A stretch of DNA of 5,757 bases from an uncultured Oscillospiraceae bacterium (lineage in GTDB: Bacteria > Bacillota > Clostridia > Oscillospirales > Acutalibacteraceae): contig USBH01000112.1 of assembly GCA_900552925.1 (NCBI GenBank), positions 1-5,757 of the forward strand, in the 5' to 3' direction. Below the pieces are notes generated by a model that was not told the DNA's origin, made no database searches, and saw nothing but the letters and a program-made list of their open reading frames with translations. Shown here in pieces: positions 1 to 5,077 of this stretch. Positions within the stretch are counted from its first letter, which is position 1; the number at the start of each line of letters is the position of its first letter. Made by a program: the position numbers and the translations under genes.

Positions 1-753
1 ATACAAGAGAATACCGCTGCCGATGGCAAAAATCACCTCTGCAGCGCGGCAGAAAAATGTGGAAGCTTTTTCCTTTCCGTAAATGCTCATTGCGATCATT
101 CCGATGGCAAGCGAGCCGAAAGCGCCGATGGACAGGGTCAGCGCCAATGCCGCCAACATGAGAAATCCAAGCGCATTCAGTACACTTTGCAGTCTGGAAT
201 GCTGCGTGCCGTGCAGGTCGATCAGGCAGCTCTGCTGTGCAAACCAGCCGAGCACCAGCAGGATCCCCGTTGCGTTTGGATTTCCAAGAAGACCGGAGAG
301 TCGGTCGGCAGTGCCCAGAAAGGCTTCAATTGTGAATTGCACGATGCCTCCGGCGGCAATTAGACCGATCCACACAGTGCACAGCAGCTTTAGCAGCACT
401 CGATTTGCGTTATTGAGGCAGGCTGTTAACAGATAAATGACCGGAAAAATCGCTTGCGTGGTGGAAAGACCGTCCAGTGTGCTGCCGTAGGTGCGATATC
501 CGGAAAGCAGGCTGAGCACGGTATAGAGCGTTAGCGGGATAAAAATCCATAAATCTACTTCAGTGGTTGTTTCCAGCATTCCGGTCAGGCATAGCAGCAG
601 GCCTACAACCGATACAACCAAGAGGTTTCCGGCGCCGATAAAAGTTAAAATAAAGAACGACAGAAAAAGAATGATGAGGACGAACTGTACTTTGCGCATT
701 TTCTCGACTATAGTCCGATCCACTCGCGATGCAGCTTGCTTGTTGATCTCCAT
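1..753 (-). CDS. O-antigen ligase/polymerase-like membrane protein, N-terminal part, runs off left edge
   Basis: I read this frame by hand: 251 consecutive codons without a stop from an ATG at 753 to base 1, so the C-terminus is outside the window. An in-frame TAG at 766-768 makes this ATG the first possible one, and GGAGGG at 758-763 sits 4 bases upstream. After a charged N-terminus (residues 1-21) the protein is a series of hydrophobic segments, roughly at 22-38, 43-60, 67-84, 101-113, 120-138, 161-173, 191-208, 211-224 and 238-250. Residues 151-163 read RLSGLLGNPNATG, and the G-x-x-x-NPN pattern in a loop before a membrane segment is typical of O-antigen ligase/polymerase (WaaL/Wzy_C) proteins, which join or polymerise lipid-linked glycans at the outer face of the membrane. 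The LTLSIGAFGSLAIG stretch (204-217) sits where relatives have a T-x-SRG-like segment, but the arginine is absent. The acceptor glycan is unknown. GC content is near half, unlike the genes to the right. The family call is from motif and topology; another polytopic glycan enzyme is possible. Confidence 0.72.
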   Translation of the reverse strand, partial: MEINKQAASRVDRTIVEKMRKVQFVLIILFLSFFILTFIGAGNLLVVSVVGLLLCLTGMLETTTEVDLWIFIPLTLYTVLSLLSGYRTYGSTLDGLSTTQAIFPVIYLLTACLNNANRVLLKLLCTVWIGLIAAGGIVQFTIEAFLGTADRLSGLLGNPNATGILLVLGWFAQQSCLIDLHGTQHSRLQSVLNALGFLMLAALALTLSIGAFGSLAIGMIAMSIYGKEKASTFFCRAAEVIFAIGSGILLY

Positions 754-1016
754 TTTGCCCTCCGACTATACTGCATGGATGCTCGATAAAGCAGACTTTT
801 TCGAGCAATCGTGCTATACTGAGTGAAAAGCAGATTTCTGCGTGGGGAGCGGTAAAAAGCGCATAAAGATGAACAAAAACACACCCATGGTTTTGTAGGA
901 ATCTTCAAGGAAAAAATGAACGAAATTTCCTACATTTTCCATCGAAAGAGTTTACAAAATCTTGAATTAGAAATGGACGGCAACATGCTGTTTTCCGCAC
1001 ATCGCCCAGATTCCTC
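754..1016. other. AT-rich intergenic stretch with no convincing gene
   Basis: This stretch lies between the leftward membrane gene and the promoter of the rightward hydrolase. It holds a hairpin at 780-807, two copies of CTATACTG, and an extended -10-like element TGcTATACT at 812-820 pointing right, with no recognisable -35. Most of a doubtful 42-codon ORF (916-1044) also lies here. I see no RNA gene, no insertion sequence and no good sigma-A promoter for the leftward gene. The composition resembles the membrane gene rather than the GC-rich genes to the right. Confidence 0.6.
780..807. repeat. Hairpin in the leader of the membrane gene, flanked by CTATACTG direct repeats
   Basis: TGCTCGA (780-786) is perfectly complementary to TCGAGCA (801-807). 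Inside it AAAG (788-791) pairs with CTTT (796-799) around a CAGA loop, leaving one T-T mismatch. The octamer CTATACTG occurs at 766-773 and again at 814-821, 48 bases apart, on either side of the hairpin. On the minus strand the structure lies 26 bases upstream of the membrane-protein start, just before its ribosome binding site. It has no following T-run, so it is not an ordinary terminator. It could be a leader structure or a protein-binding site. Confidence 0.5.
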
Positions 1017-1044
1017 TTGTGCAAACGGGTGCGCCATACTATAA
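916..1044 (+). CDS. Possible 42-residue small protein (doubtful)
   Basis: This is an ATG-started ORF of 42 codons ending in TAA. AAGGA at 907-911 lies only 4 bases upstream, which is a short spacing. The product starts MNEISYIFHRKSL and ends SSCANGCAIL; it has no membrane segment or signal peptide. An extended -10-like TGcTATACT at 812-820 could supply a promoter, but its -35 is poor. The ORF's stop overlaps the -10 box of the downstream hydrolase promoter. ORFs of this length occur readily by chance in AT-rich DNA, so I list it only so that it can be checked. Confidence 0.15.
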   Translation: MNEISYIFHRKSLQNLELEMDGNMLFSAHRPDSSCANGCAIL

Positions 1045-1045
1045 T
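1017..1045 (+). promoter_or_regulatory. Sigma-A-type promoter for the hydrolase gene
   Basis: TTGTGC (1017-1022) and a perfect TATAAT (1040-1045) are separated by 17 bases, the standard spacing. The predicted transcript would start near 1052, just before the hairpin at 1056-1072, and carry a leader of about 85 bases into the 1136 start. The -35 matches consensus at three of six positions. Confidence 0.55.
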
Positions 1046-1072
1046 AAAAACAAAGCCCCGCATCGTGCGGGG
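1041..1072 (-). terminator. Intrinsic-terminator-like hairpin facing left
   Basis: CCCCGCA (1056-1062) pairs with TGCGGGG (1066-1072) around a TCG loop. On the minus strand the hairpin is followed by TTTGTTTTTATTAT, the usual layout of a Rho-independent terminator. On the plus strand a G/A-rich tract follows, so it would not stop rightward transcription. No minus-strand gene lies immediately to its right, because the hydrolase there is on the plus strand. It may block antisense transcription from running into the membrane-gene side, or mark a junction in the assembly or genome. In the rightward transcript it would fold at the very 5' end. Confidence 0.5.
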
Positions 1073-1091
1073 GGCAAGGGAGGAAGAGAAA

Positions 1092-1136
1092 ATGAGAGGA
1101 AACAAGCGGAAATCAGGCAGAAAGGGGGCGGTCTGA
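1092..1136 (+). CDS. 14-residue leader ORF translationally coupled to the hydrolase
   Basis: ATG at 1092 opens MRGNKRKSGRKGAV followed by TGA at 1134-1136. A strong ribosome binding site, GGGAGG at 1078-1083, sits 8 bases upstream, as good as that of any real gene in the window. The stop overlaps the hydrolase ATG by one base (TGATG), a classic arrangement for translational coupling. The peptide is highly basic (three Lys and three Arg among 14 residues) and ends in GAV. It could be a leader whose translation opens or gates the downstream start, or simply a chance ORF. I do not recognise it. Confidence 0.4.
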   Translation: MRGNKRKSGRKGAV

Positions 1137-2629
1137 TGCGCGCCGTCATGGTGATGTTCGATTCCCTGCGCCTCGACCTGCTGCCGAATTACGGGGCCGA
1201 CTGCGCCGCGCTGCCGAATTTTGCGCGCCTTGCCGAGCGGACCGTCACGTTCGACCGCAACTTTGTCGGCTCGCTGCCGTGCATGCCGGCGCGCCGGGAG
1301 CTGCACACGGGCCGGCTGAACTTTCTGCACGCGCCGTGGTGCCCGCTCGAGCCGTTCGACGATTCGATGCCCGAGCTGCTGCGCGAAAGCGGCGTGCACA
1401 CGCACCTGTGCACCGACCACTACCACTACATACAGGACGGCGGCGCAACGTACCACGGCCGCTACTCCACGTATGAGATTTTCCGCGGGCAGGAGTGCGA
1501 CCGCTGGATCGGCGACTGCGCGCCCGTCGAAACGCTTTCGCCGCACCTGCTCTGCGGCGCGCATCTGCCGGAAAGCTACCGCGCGGGCCGCATGGCCTAC
1601 GGCGCGCAGAACGACGCGAACCGCACGATGCAGCGCACAAAGGCCGACTACCCGCAGACCATGACCTTTGATGCCGGGCTCGCGTTTATCCGGCGCAACG
1701 CGGCGCAGGACAACTGGTTCCTGCAGATCGAGGCGTTCGACCCGCATGAGCCGTTCGACGCGCCGGGCGAATTCTTCGACCCGGACCGCATCGGCCCGGC
1801 GGACTGGCCGCCGTATGCGCCGGTGCATGAAACGGAAAAGGAAATCGCCGACATGCGCGCGCATTATCTCGCGCTGCTGCGGTACTGCGACGAGAACCTC
1901 GGGCGCGTGCTCGATGCGATGGATGCGCACGACATGTGGCGCGACACGATGCTGATCGTCAACACCGACCACGGCTTTTTGCTCGGCGAGCACGACTGGT
2001 GGGGCAAGAACGCCATGCCCGATTTCAATGAGATCGCCCACACGCCGCTGTTCATCTGGGACCCGGTCTCCGGCGTCTGCGGCGAACGGCGCAGCGCGCT
2101 GACGCAGACGATCGACCTGGCGCCGACGCTGCTCGCGTTTTTCGGCAGGCCGATCCCGCCGGATATGCGCGGCCGCTCGCTGCTGCCCGTGATCCGGGAA
2201 AACGCTGCGGCGCACGACTACGCGCTGTTCGGCTATTTCAACGGGCCGATCAACATCACCGACGGCCGGTACGTCTATATGCGCGCCCGTGTGGACGACG
2301 CGGTCCAGATGCACCAGTACACGATGATGCCGACGGCGATGGACAACCGCCTGCCGGTGGAACAGCTCAGGCAGGCGGAGCTTGCGCCGCCGTTCCCGTT
2401 CACGAAGGGCTGCCCGACGTTCCGGATCCCGGTCCCGGCGCAGAACGGCAAGCTGCCGCGCGGCGGGCACAGGCTGTACGACCTTGCGGCGGACCCGAAG
2501 CAGACGCAGCCGGTCGAAGAAGGCGAGACCGAGGCGCGTTTGCTCCGCGCCATGGGGCGGCTGCTTGCGGAAAATGATGCGCCCGAAGCGGTTTACGCGG
2601 CGTACGGCATTCCGCATCCGACGAAATAA
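1136..2629 (+). CDS. Sulfatase-family hydrolase (formylglycine-dependent, alkaline phosphatase superfamily)
   Basis: The 497-residue protein starts MRAVMVMFDSLRLD. I chose ATG 1136 because GGGGG at 1124-1128 lies 7 bases upstream and the family's first beta strand starts here; the frame extends further upstream but that part is unlike the family. The active-site signature C49-M-P-A-R53 followed by HTGR (57-60) is the C-x-P-x-R formylglycine motif of type I sulfatases. Probable metal ligands are D9 and D278-H279 (NTDHGFLLGEHDWWGK, 276-291). EAFDPHEPF (199-207) and NEIAHTP (298-304) are further conserved family segments. There is no signal peptide, so it should act in the cytosol on imported or internal sulfate (or phosphate/phosphonate) esters. 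In an anaerobe C49 would be matured by a radical-SAM sulfatase-maturating enzyme, not seen here. S10 replaces the second N-terminal Asp found in many sulfatases, so a phosphodiester or phosphonate substrate is possible. The substrate is unknown. There is no terminator before the next gene. Confidence 0.9.
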   Translation: MRAVMVMFDSLRLDLLPNYGADCAALPNFARLAERTVTFDRNFVGSLPCMPARRELHTGRLNFLHAPWCPLEPFDDSMPELLRESGVHTHLCTDHYHYIQDGGATYHGRYSTYEIFRGQECDRWIGDCAPVETLSPHLLCGAHLPESYRAGRMAYGAQNDANRTMQRTKADYPQTMTFDAGLAFIRRNAAQDNWFLQIEAFDPHEPFDAPGEFFDPDRIGPADWPPYAPVHETEKEIADMRAHYLALLRYCDENLGRVLDAMDAHDMWRDTMLIVNTDHGFLLGEHDWWGKNAMPDFNEIAHTPLFIWDPVSGVCGERRSALTQTIDLAPTLLAFFGRPIPPDMRGRSLLPVIRENAAAHDYALFGYFNGPINITDGRYVYMRARVDDAVQMHQYTMMPTAMDNRLPVEQLRQAELAPPFPFTKGCPTFRIPVPAQNGKLPRGGHRLYDLAADPKQTQPVEEGETEARLLRAMGRLLAENDAPEAVYAAYGIPHPTK

Positions 2630-2682
2630 ATTGTATCTGCGCATGAAATTCACTGGAAATTATGTTAACTTAAAGCCGAACG

Positions 2683-2714
2683 CTGCCGGCATGCGGAGAG
2701 CTTCGCGCCGGCGG
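2683..2714. repeat. GC-rich hairpin in the leader of the pyruvate-kinase-like gene
   Basis: CTGCCGGC (2683-2690) pairs with GCCGGCGG (2707-2714), including one G-T wobble. A second short stem, GCG (2693-2695) with CGC (2704-2706), lies inside. No T-run follows on the plus strand, so it is not an intrinsic terminator. It lies in the 116-base gap after the hydrolase and 16 bases before the AAGGAGG of the next gene. It may protect the transcript or modulate expression of the second gene. It may also be incidental in GC-rich DNA. Confidence 0.35.
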
Positions 2715-2745
2715 TGCGGCCGATTCAACAAGGAGGCGTTTGCAA

Positions 2746-3327
2746 ATGGTCGTTTTTGAAAAGACCGGCAGGGAAAACACGGACGCGGCGCTGCACATCG
2801 CGATCGAGGCGGCGGTGTCGCGGGGGTACGGCATCGTCGCGGCGTCGAATACCGGCGAGACCGTCGACCGGCTTCTGACGCTGATGGCGGAGGCGGGCGC
2901 TTCGGTCCCGGTCGTGATGGTCGGCCAGGTGGACGGCTTTGCCGCGCCGGGGAAAAACGCGCTGTCGCCGGAGATGCGCCGGTCGCTCAAGGCGCGCGGC
3001 GTGCGGATCGTCACCGCGGCCCACGCGCTCAGCGGCGCGGAGCGCGGCATCAGCCGCAAGTTTGGCGGCACGTACCCGGTCGAGCTCGTCGCGCACACGC
3101 TGCGCATGCTCGGGCAGGGCGTGAAGGTCTGCGTCGAAAGCGGGTTGATGGCGCTGGACTGCGGCAGCATCGAATACGGCAGGCCGGTCGTCTGCGTCGC
3201 CGGCACGGGCCGCGGCGCGGATACGGTGTGCATCCTCACGCCGGGCTACACGGCGAGCCTGTTCGACACGCGCGTGCATGAGATCCTCTGCAAGCCGGGG
3301 CTTTACACGCAGGTGAAAACGGAATAA
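2746..3327 (+). CDS. Stand-alone pyruvate kinase C-terminal-domain-like protein
   Basis: The 193-residue protein starts MVVFEKTGRENT. ATG 2746 is preferred over an in-frame TTG at 2740 because AAGGAGG (2730-2736) is 9 bases from the ATG but only 3 from the TTG. The sequence resembles the conserved bacterial/archaeal proteins of the COG1751 type, which carry only the alpha/beta C-terminal domain of pyruvate kinase, the part that binds effectors in the full enzyme, without the catalytic barrel. Visible features are an N-terminal segment ENTDAALHIAIEAA (10-23), a phosphate-loop-like SNTGET (34-39), and a conserved block around GVKVCVESGLMALDCG. It has no membrane segment or signal peptide and should be cytosolic. 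Its biochemical role is not established; ligand binding or metabolic sensing is an inference from the fold. It lies 116 bases after the hydrolase without an obvious terminator or strong promoter between, so the two may share a transcript. Confidence 0.8.
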   Translation: MVVFEKTGRENTDAALHIAIEAAVSRGYGIVAASNTGETVDRLLTLMAEAGASVPVVMVGQVDGFAAPGKNALSPEMRRSLKARGVRIVTAAHALSGAERGISRKFGGTYPVELVAHTLRMLGQGVKVCVESGLMALDCGSIEYGRPVVCVAGTGRGADTVCILTPGYTASLFDTRVHEILCKPGLYTQVKTE

Positions 3328-3332
3328 AAGAG

Positions 3333-3376
3333 AAAGAAGCCGCAGGCGCTGCGTTTTTGCAGGCCCGCGGCTCTTT
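3333..3376. terminator. Bidirectional intrinsic terminator between convergent units
   Basis: AGCCGC (3338-3343) pairs with GCGGCT (3367-3372). The stem extends outward through AAAG/CTTT around one bulged A, and inward through GGC/GCC and CTGC/GCAG to a loop GTTTTT (3353-3358). On the plus strand it is followed by CTCTTTGTAT, and on the minus strand by CTTTCTCTTTTATT. It starts 5 bases after the stop of the pyruvate-kinase-like gene and 39 bases past the stop of the leftward bactofilin-like gene, so it fits termination of both. Confidence 0.75.
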
Positions 3377-3415
3377 GTATCCGATGGGGGTATGGTTATA
3401 TGCGTTTCGGCGTGT

Positions 3416-4270
3416 TTACGGCGCCGGGGGCATGTACGGCTCGCCGTTGAGCAGGCGCACCGTGCTGGACGGGTCGATCGTGAAATCGCCGGTGCAGTCG
3501 AGCCGGTCGATCCGGCAGTTCGGGCCGATGGTCACGTGCTCGCCGCTGACGACGCCGGCGCAGACGTCCTCGAGCCGGATCGTCGTCGCCTCGATCAAGG
3601 TGGCGTTGCGCGTGCCGTCGCGCAGGTTGCTGTCGAACAGGGAGTTCAGAAAACGCGCCGCGATGCCCACGGGGCTCTTGTGGCAGATCTCGATGCAGAT
3701 CTCAATGCTGTCGCCGACGATTTCATCGGCCTTGACCATGCCGCACAGGCGGATCGTATCGGCGGAGATCTGCGCGGTCGACGAGATCTTCCCGTCCGAT
3801 TCGATGTGCTCGGCCTCGATGTTGCCGGTGACGGTCAAAATGCCGTCCACGTCGATCGAGGTGGCGGAAATGCCGTTTTCCAAACTCACCATGCCGTCGC
3901 ATTCGAAATCCGCCGCCGTCATCGCGCCGCGGCACTTGAGGTGGCCGTCGACGCGGGTGGGGCCTGCGCACAGGTCGCCGTCCACCGTCAGGCTGCCGTC
4001 GACGTCGAGGCTTTCCGTGCGCATGCTGCCGGTGACGAGCACCAGCCCGTCGATGTCCGTTTCCCTTGCGGTGAGGTCGCCTTCGGTCTTGAGGCGCCCG
4101 TCAATCTGGAGCGCATCCGCCGTGACGGCGGCGGTGCTCAGGGAGCCGTCGACCGTGAGGGTTTGGCAGGTGAAGGGTTCCGTGCAGCGGCCGAGCCCGT
4201 CGACGGAAACCTGATTGTATTCGCCGCCCGAAAAGCTGCCGCTGCCGTCGATATGAATATTCGGTGTCAT
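3416..4270 (-). CDS. Bactofilin-like polymer-forming beta-helix protein with 17-residue repeats
   Basis: This 284-residue protein starts MTPNIHIDGSGSF at ATG 4270, with AGAGG (4279-4283) 8 bases upstream, and begins 17 bases after the regulator's stop, so the two form an operon. Asp-Gly pairs occur at residues 8, 24, 41, 57, 74, 91, 108, 125, 142 and 159, i.e. every 16 or 17 residues, with a degenerate CG at 176. The repeat reads roughly (V/I)DGxLxxxGxL. This fits one turn per repeat of a right-handed beta-helix as in bactofilins, which self-assemble without nucleotide into cytoplasmic filaments that scaffold cell-envelope or flagellar machinery. Residues 186-229 break the pattern, and 230-274 look like further degenerate turns before a short Pro-rich tail (MPPAP). 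It has no signal peptide or membrane segment. It is longer than typical single-domain bactofilins. The B. subtilis relatives yhbE/yhbF (bacE/bacF) also lie beside a yhbD gene. The client structure here is unknown. Confidence 0.82.
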   Translation of the reverse strand: MTPNIHIDGSGSFSGGEYNQVSVDGLGRCTEPFTCQTLTVDGSLSTAAVTADALQIDGRLKTEGDLTARETDIDGLVLVTGSMRTESLDVDGSLTVDGDLCAGPTRVDGHLKCRGAMTAADFECDGMVSLENGISATSIDVDGILTVTGNIEAEHIESDGKISSTAQISADTIRLCGMVKADEIVGDSIEICIEICHKSPVGIAARFLNSLFDSNLRDGTRNATLIEATTIRLEDVCAGVVSGEHVTIGPNCRIDRLDCTGDFTIDPSSTVRLLNGEPYMPPAP

Positions 4271-4287
4271 AGTTTACGCCTCTTTCT

Positions 4288-4917
4288 TTACAGAGTGGGG
4301 AACAGGTCCCGGTATTTCATTTTGATGCCGGTGGCCGCCTCCGAAATGGAGACGGTGCAGGCGGTGTGGATCGTGTTGTCAAATACGAGCGGCGAGTCGA
4401 CCTTTGAGATCACCGCGTGGTAGTCGCCGCCGACGGCGAAGAGCGTCAGCACGGAATCGAGCTGCCGCAGCGTCGAGGCGGATACGGCGCGCTGCGCGAC
4501 GGTGCTGCGCATGTCGCCCGCGATGTGCAGCCGCTCCGCAGCCTGGCTGAGCGCGGCGAACAGCGCGAGGTCGAACAGGTCGTACTGTGCCTTCGGGTAA
4601 AAATACAGGATCGTGGGGATCAGGTCCTGCGCGATCTCCCCGATGTTCGCGAGCGCTTTGCCGTCCACGAGCGCGGGGGCCGTATCCGGCGAGAGCCTGC
4701 GGCTGAGCTCCGTCAGGGAGTATTTGTCCTTGTTCTCGAGAATGGCGGCGATCCGCGGCAGGATCTGCTCGCGTGGGAAGAACGTCTCCTGCCCGGTGTA
4801 GGACGACTGCTTGATGAACCATTCCTCCGGGATCAGCTTTTCGCGCTTCCAGCGGTAAAGCTGCCCGTACGAGATGCCGGTCTGCTGCAGAAGCTCCTTT
4901 TTTGAAATCAGCTCCAT
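4288..4917 (-). CDS. yhbD: YhbD-like (DUF4004) MerR-type DNA-binding protein
   Basis: The 209-residue protein starts MELISKKELLQQTGISYGQL. ATG 4917 is chosen because AAAGGAGG (4924-4931) lies 6 bases upstream; the frame stays open further upstream only through the promoter. Residues 1-60 form a MerR-like winged helix: LISKKELLQQTGISYGQLYR is the recognition helix-turn-helix, and the WKREKLIPEEWF and TGQETFFPREQILPRI segments match the YhbD/DUF4004 family closely. Residues 65-77 continue with a helix (SLTELSRRLSPD). The rest (about 85-209) is a family-specific domain with no cysteine or metal motif that I can read as a ligand site, and its function is unknown. It is first in an operon with the bactofilin-like gene, as yhbD is in Bacillus. 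It has its own strong promoter with inverted repeats, so autoregulation is likely but not shown. The yhbD symbol rests on family resemblance. Confidence 0.85.
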   Translation of the reverse strand: MELISKKELLQQTGISYGQLYRWKREKLIPEEWFIKQSSYTGQETFFPREQILPRIAAILENKDKYSLTELSRRLSPDTAPALVDGKALANIGEIAQDLIPTILYFYPKAQYDLFDLALFAALSQAAERLHIAGDMRSTVAQRAVSASTLRQLDSVLTLFAVGGDYHAVISKVDSPLVFDNTIHTACTVSISEAATGIKMKYRDLFPTL

Positions 4918-4964
4918 GCGCTCCCTCCTTTCGTGCAATGCTGGCTTTTCTTTTTCAAAAACAC
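4908..4964 (-). CDS. Possible 18-residue leader ORF overlapping the yhbD start
   Basis: A GTG at 4964 opens an 18-codon frame (FLKKKSQHCTKGGSAWS after the start) that ends in TGA at 4908-4910, inside the fourth codon of yhbD in another frame. AAAGGAGG at 4969-4976 precedes the GTG by only 4 bases; a TTG at 4958 would be 10 bases away. The strong ribosome binding site within an otherwise untranslated leader is the main support. The overlap would couple its translation to yhbD. The non-ATG start and the short spacing keep confidence low. Confidence 0.25.
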   Translation of the reverse strand: MFLKKKSQHCTKGGSAWS

Positions 4965-5030
4965 AACGCCTCCTTTCCCGTGTGGTGCGGTCCCGCAAAT
5001 CTCCTTTTTCAATCGGCTTGTGTCGATGTG

Positions 5031-5077
5031 CGTAACAATGTTTTGTTACAACTACACTATAGCGCAACATTGTTACG
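5031..5077. promoter_or_regulatory. Inverted-repeat operator candidates at the yhbD promoter
   Basis: The 12-mer CGTAACAATGTT occurs at 5031-5042 on the plus strand and, exactly, at 5066-5077 on the minus strand, forming a perfect inverted repeat with a 23-base gap. Each copy is also half of a local dyad: GTAACA-N6-TGTTAC at 5032-5049, and GCAACA-T-TGTTAC at 5064-5076 (one mismatch). The first dyad covers the predicted transcription start and the second fills the spacer between -10 and -35. Such placement suits a repressor or a MerR-type spacer-binding regulator. YhbD itself is the obvious candidate, by inference only. Confidence 0.6.

Noticed and set aside
83..436. 117-codon plus-strand ORF near the left edge
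   Set aside because: It is antisense to the uninterrupted 251-codon membrane-protein frame, which has a ribosome binding site and family-like features.
708..908. 66-codon minus-strand ORF in the intergenic region
   Set aside because: It overlaps the well-supported membrane-gene start in another frame and has no good ribosome binding site.
1019..1135. In-frame extension upstream of the sulfatase start
   Set aside because: It covers the -10 box and the terminator hairpin, and the family's first strand begins with the ATG at 1136, which has its own ribosome binding site.
905..2653. 582-codon open frame on the minus strand
   Set aside because: It is the antisense of the sulfatase-family gene. 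The translation is a low-complexity Arg/Val/Ala-rich string without a recognisable fold, as expected for a shadow of GC-rich coding DNA.
3730..4250. Possible CRISPR-like or VNTR array because of roughly 51-bp periodicity
   Set aside because: The periodicity is at the protein level (17-residue DG repeats) and the DNA units are too divergent for an array.
3392..4423. 343-codon open frame on the plus strand
   Set aside because: It is antisense to the bactofilin-like gene, and its apparent periodicity only mirrors the 17-residue repeats on the other strand. It has no ribosome binding site and would cross the boundary into yhbD.
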